A stretch of 64,000 nt of DNA, taken from NCBI GenBank assembly GCA_009741485.1, contig CM019216.1, positions 47,438,863 through 47,502,862 of the forward strand. The letters run 5' to 3'. Positions 26,120 through 38,811 of the stretch are shown piece after piece. The DNA comes from Malurus cyaneus samueli. Its lineage: Eukaryota > Chordata > Aves > Passeriformes > Maluridae. The notes under the pieces were generated by a model. The model worked only from the letters and a program-made list of their open reading frames with translations, was not told the origin of the DNA and did not search any database. The translations under genes and the position numbers were made by a program. Positions within the stretch are counted from its first letter, which is position 1. Each line of letters starts with the position of its first letter.

Positions 26120-26600
26120 TTATTAATATCTCTATCAACAATCCGGATGAAGGGATCAAGTACCCATCTCTCAGTCAGCTGGGGGACAATAACAAGCTGG
26201 GTAGGAGTGCTGATCTGCTGGAGGGCAGGAAAGCTCTGCAGAGGGATCTCAGCAGGCTGGATTGATGGGCCAAGGTTAATTTTATGAGGTTCAACAAGAC
26301 AAAGTGCTGGGTCCTGCACCTGGGTCACAACAAGCCCATGCAGTGCTACAGGTTGTTGGAAGAGTGGCTCTTCTCCCAGATATCAAGTAAAAAGACAAGA
26401 GGAAATGGACTCAAGCTGTACCAGGGGAGGTTTCAATTGGATATTGTGAAAAATTTCTACACTGAAATGGTGGTCAAGCCATGGAGCTGGCTGCCCAAGG
26501 AAGGTTGAGTCAGCAACTCTGAAGGTATTTAAAAGATATTAGGATGGGCAGGGATATCGTTCAGTGGGACTTGGCATTGGATCATGCTCCTGGTCCTGGG
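26120..26600 (+). mobile_element. CR1 LINE fragment with reverse-transcriptase remnant
   Basis: The sequence follows the CR1 3' coding region: an aagctgggtaggagtgctga stretch, then a frame reading FNKTKCWVLHLGHNKPMQ (about 26287-26340), typical of the C-terminal part of the CR1 reverse transcriptase. It then jumps to the 3' part (gaggaaatgg...ccaggggaggttt...ggctgcccaaggaaggttga), so an internal block is missing. Frame breaks are present and the element is dead. Plus orientation. The 3' border near 26600 is approximate and no terminal octamer repeat was recognised. Confidence 0.82.
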
Positions 26601-29600
26601 ACAAGCAGATCTACACAGAACTGCTCAGGGAGGTACCTAAGTGTGGAGGCTTTACAACATTTGTCGCTGAGGTCAGAGACTGAAGAATTCTGGAGTCCAG
26701 CTGATAAGGCCTTAGAATTTTAGCAAAACCATTTTTTTCCTAGATATCACCTGCATTGTCTGATGTCTCCGGTTTATCACTAGGGAAATAGTGGAAGTGT
26801 ACAAAAATTTGGGCTCTAATATAGCTAGCATTGATTTAGCTTTCAGAAGATACCTGAATTCTGTACCTGAATTTCCTGCATGGAAAGTGGAGAAAATAAC
26901 TCTGACTATCTTTCTAAAGTAGTTCTCAGATTTGCTCTTAAAAATACAGGAATAACAGGAAGATCTTTAATGACAGTTGAAACAGAGTTTTAAGTAGGAA
27001 ATGGTGTGATGATCCAGGGTGACATTTTTATTGCTTTATAAACTCATTTACTACCTATATGATTTGTTTTGAGAACCAGAACAAAGTGAGAAAGGAGTTT
27101 GCAGCAATCAAAGACAAAGGCTGGTGTGAATACTATTTCTAGAAAAGCTGATATAAGAAGGAGCAGAGAAGCTCCAGACTCTGGGAAAGGGACCCTCAGG
27201 AAAAAATTTACAGGCTAACTCTGAGTGCCTTAAAACACCAGTCTCTGTATATTCATTTTAATGTAGGATTGGTTGCCAAGCTTTAACAGAGAGTATCCCT
27301 TTTCTCAGTCAGATTGCAGACTGGAGCTTCCTGAGCTGATGTGTCTGAAGCACCAGAACAACCTTTGAGAAAGTCTGACAAATGTTTATATCTGTTGAGG
27401 TGTAGCAATCATTAATGGAGATTTGGAGATGCAGCTCCTTCTTTATTCAGAGTAGCGCTAGAGATTTTTATAAAATGTCTTGAAGTCAGACTGTGGCAGA
27501 CCCTTGTGTCTGATGATTATGTTTGTTTAAGTTAGACCTCTGAGTTTGTAACAATGGAATTATCTATTTTTCAGGACAATTAACACAATGCTTTTGTACG
27601 AGCTGAAGGTCAGAGGATTAATGTGGTATTATCTACAATGCATTTTTAAAAGCTAATTAAGAATCATTCAGTTTGCTCTGTACTAAAGACGAGAACATTT
27701 CATTTTAGATGACTCTTGATCCTCTGCAGCAGCAGAAAGAGGGGGGAGAGAGAGAGACAAATGGAGGGAGAGAATTGGAGAAAGAGTGAGCTGGCATGCA
27801 AATAAACAAATACATCACAGGGATGTAATTAATGAAGAGCAAAAAAGAAACTTCCATTCTGGCAACATCAGAGATAAAATTGTGTCTTGGACCAAAGGAC
27901 CAAGCTAAAATATTAATCTGCAAATATATTCAGCATTTGCAATTGCAAGCATTCCTTATTAGAGCAAGAGAGATGGAGAGGAATATAGAGAAGTGTTTCT
28001 CTCAGAACATTATTTTAGAGATGTTTTTACCATCTTAGTGCTTACAGAGCATCCCCACCTCTCTCTCTCTTGAGCCTGACAGCCTGTTCATGCCACTATT
28101 CTCTATGGGGAATGCCTGGTTAGCAGGACTCCAGCCAGAGGTGAGTTTACTGGGAGAAAGAATGCAAGGGTGTGGAGCAGAGGTGGGACTTGGGTGCCAG
28201 GAGGACCTCGGGGCAGAAGGAGATGCCCTCTGGTGTGGGGATGAGTGTGAGAGGGCAGCTTGCCCCAAAAACACCTCAGCTTCATGGATTGCAAAGGTCA
28301 GGAGAGGCAAAATGAGACACAAATCAGAGACATTCCGAGGAAGTGGAAGGGTTTGAAAACAATGGCAAACAGCTCATTTTCAGAGCAGCAGCCTCTGCCT
28401 AGCCTTTTAAAGGGAAAAGGTAAGGAAACTGGAAGCTGTTCCTTGCTTTTGGATACTTATTTATTCTTCTGATTCAAGTGCTCAGGGGTTGATTTACTGT
28501 GTCTGTTCAAGTTTTGTAAACACTATCAGATATCGAGGTGCCTCATTTCCAAACTGGGCCGTGCACTACTATTCTGTTGATCAAATATGGCAATTATTTT
28601 AGGCTGAAAACCTCTTAGGTATAACAATGGGTGCTGCCAATCAAAGGTAGAAAGTGCTCATGCATTCAAAGAGAAAGCTGAAAGAGGAATAAGAGCAACA
28701 GCTGTAGCTAGAATATATTATGGATTACCATCTCCTTAAACAAAGGCTGGTAAATTCCTCAAAATGAAGGAACCTACAGAGCTAATAAAAGGCACAGAAA
28801 TGTGCGGATATCTCGGTTTGTCTAATTTGTGTCTTTCTGGCACTGGTACGATGACTCACTGGATTTAGCAACTGCTTGTGAAGATGAACATATTAATAAC
28901 TTTATGCAGCAGCTCTGCCATAAAATGTAATCTTTTACAATTCTGTATTCTCAAGTGAAATACAAGCTTAGAACTAGAATAAAATTACAAAAGATATTTG
29001 AATTGTTAGCTTATGTTCTTTTTAAATCTGTGTTTATACATTAAAATATGAAACTTAACTTGGAAAAGAATATTCCCTTTTATCCCCATCCCTTCCCCAG
29101 TGCATATAACTCTCTACTATAAAAGACAAATTAAAATATGGGGCTACCAGGATAGTTGTCCGAGGCAATCTGTGTATTTGTATATTTTGCTAAACATAAA
29201 TTACCATTTTTCTTCCCAACCATAAACGCTTGAATCAGAAGGCTTATGCAGACCACATATGATTCAGTGGCAAAGAAACCAGTTGCTCATTGAAATTAGC
29301 ATATGTAACCCACAATATTAGCAAACAATGGGATATAGATCCTTGCAGCTTTTGATAACATTCAACAGATTTGAATAATTAGAAAACGGAGCAAGCTCAA
29401 AGTCTTGCCTTGAGAACACAGAAAATACAGCCCTGAATATTCACATCCTATTTTGAACCTTTCTATGTGGCTTTAGGCATTACACTAGTCAACAGAAAGG
29501 TTAATCTCAGTACTTGAGGGCTTGTAGAAGGTTATATAGAAAGTGACAGATAAAGCATCAATTCGAATCAGTGTTTCTAGGTATTCAGATGGTGCCCAGC

Positions 29601-30124
29601 CACTAGACTGACCATTTTGTTACTGCTTGATTTTAATGAAACATTTTCCCAAGCTGTGTCACTTACTGGAGACAATTCTGCATTTCTGCGTTAAACATAT
29701 TTGCAAATTTACTGAAATAATGGGGGAGAAAAATTGCACCATTTATAGTCTAGACAAGACCCAAATTTTAATTTATAATCTTATTGAAAAATGTTTATTT
29801 TTTAATGCATGAAACAATTAATTAGGTTGAGGATATTCACTAATGTAAACTTTTCAAAAATTCTTTTCTGGACATGAATAAGAATTCGGAAAGATAGCCA
29901 TCTATTTTCTCCCACATTTAGTGGTTTGATGTGGTAATGTTTCTATTTATTACTTAAAACAATCTCTATTGTAAAATAATTCATGGAAAAATATGTGCTC
30001 TTCATACAATCTTTACCATGTTATCTTTGAAATTAGTTATACTCTTGATAGATTTAGTGTATGAGTGAAGGCAGTCTTTATAATATATTTGTAAAGGTGC
30101 CAAGCTCATAGAACAGAAAATTAC

Positions 30125-30240
30125 ATGTATTATACATATAGATATGTGTATAATATATTACAATATAATACAAACACATTGCAGACATATATATAAATAT
30201 ACATATATTATAAATATACATCTGCATCTATCTATATCTC
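30125..30240. repeat. AT-rich degenerate TATA-type repeat
   Basis: Repeated tatacata, atatgtgta, tatatataaa and tatctatc blocks without a strict unit. Located just before the 30363-30425 exon on the map. Confidence 0.75.
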
Positions 30241-30362
30241 CACTTGGATTCTTAAATGATAATGAGCTACATACACCCTTATCTCAAATGCTTAAAACTT
30301 AAAAGTGCTTGCACTAAATAGTCAGCTATCACTGCAGAGAAAATCAGAGTTCAATTTCTTAC

Positions 30363-30425
30363 CTGTTTTTTTAATTTCAGGGACAGCTGTCTTCTCTTGA
30401 GTTTTCTCCTTTTTTCCTGTTTTTT
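30363..30425 (-). CDS. TRDN: Triadin KEKE-repeat exon (63 bp)
   Basis: This exon reads in phase 1 as (E)KTGKKEKTQEKTAVPEIKKT(x). It aligns with the next human triadin segment, EKEDIKKKSEKETAIDVEKK, through the pattern EK..KK...EK.A....KK. The acceptor is ...attaaatcttag and the donor is ACAG|gtaaga. Length is 63 bp with symmetrical phase. The product is a luminal charged segment of triadin. It follows 31250-31312 after an intron of 824 bp. It is followed by an intron of about 18.7 kb, or about 17.9 kb if the 12455-12472 microexon is used. No frame breaks are seen. Identity is well supported by homology to the human order and by the splice borders. Confidence 0.9.
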
Positions 30426-31249
30426 CTAAGATTTAATTAAAGAGAATAATTTGATATGCTAAAACTCTGAATCATAGACTCAAATATGCAGTCAGCCAAG
30501 TCCTGGTGGGCACATACTGACAAAATGTGACTTATTTGGGAGTATAGTTCAGATTATTCTCTTATAGCACTTGCAACCAACTAGCCACAGAGTAATCAGC
30601 TGAAAATGAAAATTAATCAGTATGCATCAATCATGGATGATTTGAACCCTTAATAATTCATCAAAAGTTCGGAAAAAATCCTCAGTGAATGAATGTGGCA
30701 CCTTTAAGCTTAAGTTCCAGTAGTAATGATATCATTAAAAATAAAGGATGACAAATATTTTGCATGATGCAACACCTTAGTGGATTTTAGATGCTTTCTG
30801 GGAATTGATGGTTGAAATATTATTTAGGTGGATACCATGACTTCGCAGTTTGGTCACTGTAAATTTCAATTGTTATTCTATAAAATAAATATATCTACCT
30901 CACCTTCAGAAAGTGATGTACCATTAATTGAGTGATATCTTCCATGAGTATTGTGTACTGTAGCATAACTATTTCCTGTTTTATATATGGACAGCATTAA
31001 ATTGTTTAAAAAGCTCACAAATGGCTACCAAAGGACTTTTGTCAGAAAATGAGTTTAGACAATACTGGATGCTGAACACATCAGACATTAAATTCTGAAG
31101 AAGTGGAGACATGCAAATAGTGTCTAAGCAGCTAAGAGGACAATACAGAGCCAGAAGCACAGGACTAACCTAATAGAAAACAATGGGAAATGAGCCACAA
31201 CTGTGGCAAAAGCTGAATGAAGCCAGTAAGAAATGCCTCCAAACCATAC
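30426..31249 (-). other. TRDN: Triadin intron (824 bp)
   Basis: A short intron between the two 63-bp KEKE exons. It is AT-rich unique sequence, and no repeat or RNA gene was recognised. Confidence 0.85.
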
Positions 31250-31312
31250 CTTTCATCTTAGTTTCTGTCATAGTCTTCTTTTCATCAGCCTTTTTCTTCT
31301 CCTCTTTTCTCT
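31250..31312 (-). CDS. TRDN: Triadin KEKE-repeat exon (63 bp)
   Basis: This exon reads in phase 1 as (K)RKEEKKKADEKKTMTETKMK(E). The corresponding human triadin stretch is EGEKKKAEKKVTSETKKK, and the alignment KKKADEKKTMTETK to KKKAEKKVTSETK is the clearest match among the charged exons. The acceptor is ...ctttttttag and the donor is AAAG|gtatgg. Length is 63 bp with symmetrical phase. The product is a strongly basic/acidic KEKE block in the luminal tail of triadin. Such blocks are proposed to zip with acidic calsequestrin and with other junctional proteins. The neighbouring exon at 30363-30425 has the same length and phase, which is consistent with an exon-duplication origin of this part of the gene. 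Confidence 0.92.
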
Positions 31313-32402
31313 CTAAAAAAAGTAGATGAAAGTTCAGCTGGCTACTTTTACATAGAAATTTTATACTCACAAGCACTCATGTATATACATTTGGGATAGG
31401 GAATCCTTTGCTGACTGCAATATGTTCAAGATTTGATAAGATGATCACTTGCTACCAGCATTTCACAAATACAGCTTAATACTCAGAGTAAATGTCATGT
31501 TAAGGGTAAAACTGGAACAAGTGTGCACACCAGATTATTACTCTAGCACTAACTCAAGAAATTATTCCCATTAACCTGATGTAATTAAGAGTTTATTGTG
31601 GTGACTCAATAGCCATGCACCTGTTCTGCTTCTTTTGTACAACCTGGCTGAATGACAGAAAAACTTGTAAACAGTTCTTGGGAAGGAGTACAAAATGCCA
31701 TGAAAAGCCTGCATGTACAACATACTTGTATAACCCTTTTTATGAATAGAATCTTTGACACTGTCATTACAGGACTTCTGTTATTCATGGAGAGTTGCTG
31801 TTAAAAATCATCATCTACAAAGGAACATGACTTATTCTTTCAAAAATATCTGCCTCTGTTTTGGCAGTTATTTGGGCAACAGTAGAAATAAGGAGAATAA
31901 TTTTTCTTTTTTTACAACAAGCTGTAACAATTTAATTACCTATTTCAGGAATGCTTTGAATTAGAAAATTGAGAGTTCAGTAGAGGATGTGAGAAAGCTA
32001 TAATTCATATTTTTCCTTAGGAAAATGAATATCCTTTTTGATGGGGAAGAATACAAGAGTACAAGAATAGACAATTTCAGTACTTTTTTAATTACTCATC
32101 CATGAAAAGCCAAATTTGTTACCTTCAGTTTGTGCTGTATGATTTTGGATAATGATATATTTAGTGGAAATATAGTTTTCTTTTTTGTGATCTTTTACTA
32201 TTGCAAATATAGATAAGAAACCAAGTTTTATTATCTTACAAAAGATAGAAATATAAGCCTTTAAGCAAAACTCTTTTCTTTAATTGAAAAAATATTTAAA
32301 GTGTGGGAATATTTCTAGACCTAAGAAGAAAATGTACTCCTGTCCCTTGCATAAAGCTAATAGGAAGACAAAGGAAAAAAAAATAAAAAAAACCTTACTT
32401 AC
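31313..32402 (-). other. TRDN: Triadin intron (1.1 kb)
   Basis: An intron between the 36-bp exon at 32403 and the 63-bp exon at 31250. It is AT-rich. The small open frames at 31606-31964 have no support, and no repeat was recognised. Confidence 0.85.
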
Positions 32403-32438
32403 TTTTCACTTCTTTAGATACCACAGCAGACTTTTCTT
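32403..32438 (-). CDS. TRDN: Triadin KEKE-type microexon (36 bp)
   Basis: This 36-bp exon reads in phase 1 as (K)EKSAVVSKEVK(x). The acceptor is ...tttttcatgcag and the donor is AAAA|gtaagtaag, a near-consensus site. It starts and ends in the same phase as its neighbours, so it can be spliced in or out without shifting the frame. The peptide has the alternating acidic/basic character of the triadin luminal tail, where KEKE-type repeats are thought to mediate protein-protein contacts such as with calsequestrin. It lies 863 bp downstream in the transcript from the 33302-33358 exon and 1.1 kb before 31250-31312. The adjacent plus-strand open frame across it is a shadow. The sequence is too short for a unique family match, so identity comes from position and phase. 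Confidence 0.82.
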
Positions 32439-33301
32439 CTGCATGAAAAAGTATATGCAAACAGGGAAAAATAATTAAATTCTGTAGAACATTTTTTCTA
32501 AATCAAAAGAGATATATGTGTTGTATTTTTGAAACATTGAAAAATTGTGGGGTTTATTGGAGTACATGAATTCCACAGTCTGACCATGTTAATTTCATTA
32601 ATATTTTGCCTATTGTGTAGGCAAGGTATTTATCAACATTCAGGGTTTCTCCAAATCATACTTCTGCTGATTTTCTGACAAGGGTTTTTAACATTAGGCA
32701 TAATATAGGTGTATACTAGTTCGTTCTTGTTTTAAACAGCTTTATTAAATGTGTTTCCTGTGTTATTGACTTCAGAGGATCCTCACGTGTGTTCTATAGA
32801 ATGTTTCTCTCAGAGTTTTGAGTGTTTAATTCATCCTGCTAAAACCCTGGGCATACTGCACTTCAAGCTACAAATTCCTTTGTGCTGTGAGTGTGTTTTG
32901 TGACTCTCAGATTTCCAGGGTATGTGCAGAGCATCAGAGTAGTGCTCATCCTCCACGAACTTGTTTGGCACTTCATATTCTTGTATACTTTAATGTTCTT
33001 GTTCTCTCTCTCTCTCTGACGCAGTGCTCCACACACTTAGCTGGGGACTGTGGGTGTCTCCTCAAAGTGGAAGCCTCTCCAGCTTCAGATGCCACTCCAG
33101 CTGTTCCACAGCTCCACTTTCCAGTGCCACCTATGACTTTTCAGTGGATTATTTCCTCATGTAATGTAGATCTCCTCTTATTTCTAAAATGTGGTTTAAT
33201 TATTTGTTTACTCTGCCTGAATTAACTAAAACTGGTAAACTTATCAAGCATGTCAGTTAATGACAGAAAAGAGTTTCCTTTTCTCTTCCATTAACCTTTA
33301 C
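32439..33301 (-). other. TRDN: Triadin intron (863 bp)
   Basis: An intron between the 57-bp and 36-bp exons, with a short CT run at about 33004-33018. The 112-residue plus-strand frame at 32887-33225 crosses it, has no recognisable family and lies antisense to the gene, so it is taken as chance. Confidence 0.6.
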
Positions 33302-33358
33302 TTGCAGTAACTACAGGTTGAAGTGCTGCTGGTATTTCTGTAATATTCATTTTTTTTT
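33302..33358 (-). CDS. TRDN: Triadin luminal linker exon (57 bp)
   Basis: This exon reads in phase 1 as (x)KKMNITEIPAALQPVVTA(x), with two complete AAA codons from an A run at its start. The donor is good (CAA|gtaaag). The acceptor is ...ggcactcag, with a weak pyrimidine tract. Length is 57 bp, divisible by 3, and the phase fits both neighbours. The last base A joins the AA of the next exon to give Lys. The product falls where human triadin has its Pro-rich linker (SPAIPPPLPTEQ) between the CRYMIDIF motif and the first KEKE block, and the IPAALQP stretch may be a diverged counterpart. No enzymatic role is expected; this is a flexible luminal segment. The weak acceptor suggests optional inclusion. 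The call rests on phase, length, position and composition rather than on clear homology. Confidence 0.6.
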
Positions 33359-36300
33359 CTGAGTGCCTTAGTTCTGGTGAGTTAGATTGATTTTCCGGAT
33401 TGTTTTTATTTATTTTTTTTTTTTTGCTTTCTTACATTTGTGGTTCTAGGTGATGCACAAGAATAATTTCTAAGCCCAAGGTACTTACAACAAGATTCTC
33501 TTTAATCTGAGACTATTTCTGCCTTTGATTTTGTAATATTTTGCAGGCATCTTGGGTCCAGGAAAAAACACTTAAGTTGCATAGCAAGGTTCAGAGCTAT
33601 ATGAGTCTTGAAAGCCATGAGCTGAGACATGGAGCTTTGAGAAGGTGTACAGGAAGTGGCAGGAATTTTTACTGCAAATATCCCAAGCAAAAAAATGACT
33701 ACATCTCTATCTGCAGAATCTTCATTGCCAAGTCATCCCGCCAGTTAATCCCACTGACATAATTTTCTTCCATCAAGCTCTAAAGTTGCATTATTCAGAG
33801 TGTCCAGACAGCTTTGAAATGTCTATATTTGCCATGAAATTTCTGGGGCATGATTACACAGAAGTAGTAAAGGACTTTCCCAATTGCTCTGCCTCATGCA
33901 AGGTATGGGCTCTTGGTCAAGTCTGAGAAAAAGTCACGGAGCTTCCGTTCATATCTCAACTGCATCTGGCCCCACTGATGCTCCTCAACTACTACTGAGA
34001 GAAATTTATGTAAATGAGAACGATGGACTTGGTAAATGCATATTACAGAAAGAGCTATTTCTGGTTTAAGGAAGTAATCCCATTTCTTGAATAAATTTAT
34101 TTCCTCTCAATTTGAGTAGCTCACACTTAGAATGTTGCATATTAAGTGTATGTTTAACAGCAGCAAAACCTGTAATTTCTGGAGCGGTAAATGTAGTGGG
34201 CTTTCTGCAGATATGTACACAGCTAAATTAAGAGGAAGAGCAGATAATTAAATAGGAACTTAGGCAGGTCTTTTGTACTGTAAAATATGAACCCCATCTG
34301 TTAATTGAAAGCATATATTTTTTCAGCTAAGAACAGTTACAGAACAACAAAGACCCATGGATCAACTGCATAAAGAGGGACTATAACGTGAATGAACTGT
34401 GGGTTACACAAGGAAACACAAGGTGCTTTTAATTATTCAGCATTGACCACAATATGAAATTCAAGTGCTATTAACTATTGAAAAATCTGTTGTTATTGCT
34501 AGTGTTTCTTGATTATATAATTAACAGTATTTTTTCACCAGTAGCACTAGTCCTTAGCCACTTTTCATGGACAGAGTGTAAGACATATATTTAAAGAAAA
34601 CCTCATCCTTAAAAGCCTGCAATACTTTTACCAGAATGAAATAGGGATATATGCAGCTGGAAGACCACGTGACAGAATCAGCCAGCAAGGCAAGCAATGG
34701 ACTTTTCATTTAGTCAGGCTTTTTCTATAGATTCTATGCAGAAGTTGAGCTTTATGTAGTATATATAAGGAGTCCAGTGAGCATGAGAAGTGTGAATTAA
34801 AGCATCAATGTACTATGGAATGGGACATTCAGGTAAAAAATTATTCCTATGTGAAAAATAAAAATAAGCAGCATAGAATAATTTTCTTGGGAAGTGACTG
34901 GATTGAGGAGAGCAGCCCTTGAAGCAAAGAAATCTCTGAGATGGAATTATTTATTTTTTAATAAGAAGTGGTGAAGAACTGAGGCCAGTGGAAATCCAAG
35001 ATTCAGCAAAGACCAAGAAAGGGACCTTTCAATCCAAATTTCCTTTACCCATCTTAACAATATCTTTTGTTATTCTCATTGGACAGCAGCAGCTAATTCC
35101 TGAACAATGGTGGGAGAGTAGATAACAGAAGCATGCTAACGATGTGGCACTTGAAATCAGGCCTGGTAAAACCAGTGTGTGACTCTGCCACTGCTGAGTG
35201 GAATCTAAATTTAGGGATGCACATGAGTTACTGGGCAAAATGTCATGGGAATGCTGCACAGGAACTGGAAGAAGAAGGTGCTCTAAGGGTTTCTTTACCA
35301 TATTGCTCCAGATGATCCATGTGCTGATGGAAAGCATGATTCTGGAAGGAACTGTCAGCTCACCCCATCCCCTCTGAGAAACTGAGGAAAGCAGGGAAGC
35401 AAAATACAGCCACAGATTCCTTCTGGAGGAGAGGTATGCATGCAGCAAACACTAACTTGTGGGACTGAATGCCAGAAAACTGGAGATGTTTTGGTTCATA
35501 TAAGCTTTTTAAAGTTCAGATACTTATACAAGACTTATCTGCATTTATCCAAAATCCTGTTGTCAGGAAATCTCAGGAGGAAAACTCCTGTGAGAGACTT
35601 TGGATATTGCCTGTCTTTGTGAAGTAATTCAACAGTTTTTTTTGCCTACAGATTCTTGTTCTGGCAGAACTCAGGAGCAGCGGATATATGTGTATACTCA
35701 CTGACATACAGAACAGAACAAAATAAACATTAATCTAGTTTTTTTTTTTCTGAGAAACCATAATTCAGTGACTTCTTTCCAGGTAAAACTTCTTTTTTCT
35801 CCAAGCAGCTCTATACACCTTAAGCTGTCACTGGCATAATTTTAAAAGGCCTTTCCAAAAAGAAACTCCAAACTGTAGTTTTAAAATCTTATTGCCTCAT
35901 TAATTTTGAAGGGATTACAATTGCTCTTTGTTTTACTTGGTGACTGAAATCCTTTCCCTGCTGAACTCAATAAAAGTTTTGTGTTTGATTTCAGTGGGAT
36001 TTGGATAGACTTTTAAATATTAAAATAACTCATTGCATTTAAGATTTCCATGATGTTTATTTTCCTTTCTCCTTTGCCTGTTGCTTGGAGTGAAGACTGA
36101 CAATGACTGGACAGCCGCACTTTTGATTCTAAACAATTTAACACCCATTCACAAGACAGGGTCCCCTTAGGGTTACAAAGCTTTTGGAGAAATGAAAAAA
36201 CAATGCAAGGAGATATTTCTGCTTAGTTTAAGATGTCATGGAAACTCATACTTTTAAGGTTAAATATAAACTTCGAGTAAAGATTGACCATAGCCGTCTC

Positions 36301-38767
36301 TTTGAAAAAAAAAAATGTTTCTGGGGTAAGAGAGTCCTTGTTGGTCCGGTTATTTTCTCTATGACAAATAATTCTGTCTTGATTCAGCCAAACTACCAAA
36401 AGGTCAAAAAAGATCAAAGAGACCTAAGTAATATTAATCTAAAGTTCCTAAAGTCCTTAAAATTTCTTCTTTTCACATACAAACACACATATGTGCATGT
36501 ACACATGCACAGACATGGTCTCTCTTACTTACAGGTGCATGCTTAGGCCAAATAAAATGCATTTTTTGCAAAGCTCTGTTTAAATGGCACCACTTTTTTT
36601 CTTTTTTTCCTGCAGAGTAATGAAATACAATTTGTTTTCATATTGAGCAAGTAAAAGACTATTAGGGCAGACAGATCATTGGAGATATAGCACACCCTGA
36701 AGTCCTAGGCAATCTCTCCAGCTTGACTGTGCTTTTTGAAACTGAGTCACTGTTTTCAAATCTCAATCTGAAACACTATATGGCAGCTGTGATGATTGCC
36801 TATGGAGATATTTTTGAGGTCTGCAGAATCTATGCAATAGAAATATCATGCTTGAAATTCCTAATGTTTTCGTGTGACCTACATAAATGTTTTTTATTTC
36901 TTCCTGTAGTGATTATAGGCTCCTTTTTCATGACTCTGTTGCATTAAGCACCAGAACTCTTTGCTAATGACCTGGGCCATATGTTGCCCTCACTAAACAA
37001 CACAGTGTGTAGCACAGGAATAAAAATACGAGTGCGATGAAGCCAGAGTATGCACACCAAGAAAAAAATAGAGGACAGACCAACTTCCACAACAAGACCA
37101 GCGACAGAAACTCCACTGGACAATGCTCAATGGAAAATATGATGTAAATATGATTATGATCATAACTTGATCATAAATTCCCAGGGGAGTGCTGAGTCTT
37201 TGTGGGACAGCCTTTGCAAGAGAGAGCCAAACCAGCACAGCTAAGGCAGCAGGGCTAGGCTTCTCCCTCCTTGTGACTGACCTTCCTGCTAGGTGACACG
37301 AATCAACATCAGCACCAATTGTGTTACCAGTGCTGGGAAGGGTTATGCTGAAGCTTTTTATGGGCTATATTCTTGAGCAAGAATGTCTGAGCTTTAATAA
37401 TGGGATCATGAGTTTATGCAGGATCTCTTTTGTGAAAGCTTCCTTTTTCTTTCCAAAGAAACATGGAAGTTCTGCCTTTGAAAGCCCAGAGAATCTTAAT
37501 CCAAGTAAGTATTTTTCATTTGCAGGTGCAACATGTGGAAGAGACTATTGCTTTTCTAGAACATTCAAAAAGCACTATGAACAGTTAAAGTAATCTTCAG
37601 AACTACTTGCTTGTGCTTTATTGGATAGACTCGGGTGAATATTTATTTTCAAATGCATGGTCTAATATTTTAAATTGTCTTATTATTATAAATTATGAGA
37701 GAATATAATATTATGTTAAATCAAAGTATACATATCTTTATACATATTTTTTTCCTATACTCTAGTATGCTTTTCTTAACATCTGTTCAACTTATTGTAT
37801 CTCATGATGGAATAAAAGTAATACAGAAGAGCCTCATGTCATTAAGGAAAATGTCAATGTCTTTCTGAAACAGTGAAGACTTAGAGTTTTTCATCATTGC
37901 TAAATCATTAGAATTTACTTCTCAAATGCCTAATTTAAATCACTAAATAGCTCACTTTGAAACCTTCATCTTAATTCAGAGGTTTTACTGTCTTCAGTAC
38001 AGACTCATGGAGATACAAGGCCCATATTTCTCAAAAAACTTGCTACGCTGTATACACAACAATGCATTAAAGCTAAATGAACTGTTCATCTATTAACCTA
38101 GATTAAGCCATTGTATTACAATATTTCTAACAGGAATCTTTTTTTTTCTGTTTTTATTCTCTCTTGCATTAAAATGTATCAGAAAATGGATGTTCATCCA
38201 AAACTTATGTCAGTATTATTAAGACTATTCTAAATTGGGGAAAAAAAAATCAAAATTGTGCCTTTTAAAAATATTTATGTTGTATTTTAAATCACAGTCT
38301 CTCACTGGAAGGATTTTTTTAAGGGTAATTGATTCTATAGTATAGAAGGAAAACCAAGGTTTTTTATAGAACAATCTGTGTACAGAAGAGAAGGCAGACA
38401 TTGACGGACTGTACAGAGGCAGACTGATTTGTACAAGGTTTCTACACTCCTGTACATCAAGGGAGCTTTGTCAAAATTTGTATTGACTTAAGTAATTTAG
38501 ATATTCTTAGTTACTTCCTCTAATGTTATATTCATGAACAAAGGTATAGACTAGAAATTCTTCTTAAGACAGTATACATTCTATGTAGCAACATAGATGC
38601 AGTTGCCAATTTATCCTCTAAAGGAGTTTTGGGGTTAAACATATTTCACAGCAACTCACTTTATTGCATTCTGCAAAATTTGTAATTAGGTGATTCAGTG
38701 ACCTAAAGAAAATATTTTTTTCCTCATAGATCATCCGAAGATGTTACAGAGTTTGGGGTTTGTTTAG

Positions 38768-38811
38768 TTTTTTTTTTTTTTTTTTTTGGGGGGGGGGGGT
38801 GGGGTGTGGGG
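38768..38811. repeat. T21-G11 tract followed by G-rich tail
   Basis: Twenty-one T at 38768-38788, then eleven G at 38789-38799, then GGGG at 38801-38804 and GGGG at 38808-38811. On the transcript (minus) strand it is C-rich followed by an A run. Confidence 0.95.

Larger units (their letters stand above)
11657..30362 (-). other. TRDN: Large triadin intron (18.7 kb), repeat-bearing
   Basis: This is the intron between the 63-bp exon at 30363 and the 36-bp exon at 11621, split if the 12455-12472 microexon is real. Contents recognised: the A/C-rich tract at 15876-16049, an ancient CR1 tail at about 22740-22942, a solo LTR at about 23804-24314 ending at a 10-N gap, tandem duplications at 24492-24535 and 24719-24757, a CR1 with an RT remnant at about 26120-26600, and an AT-rich satellite-like stretch at 30125-30240. 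The remaining sequence shows nothing I can name. Confidence 0.7.

Noticed and set aside
32887..33225. 112-residue plus-strand open frame
   Set aside because: No family match, antisense to the triadin intron and with no splice or promoter support.
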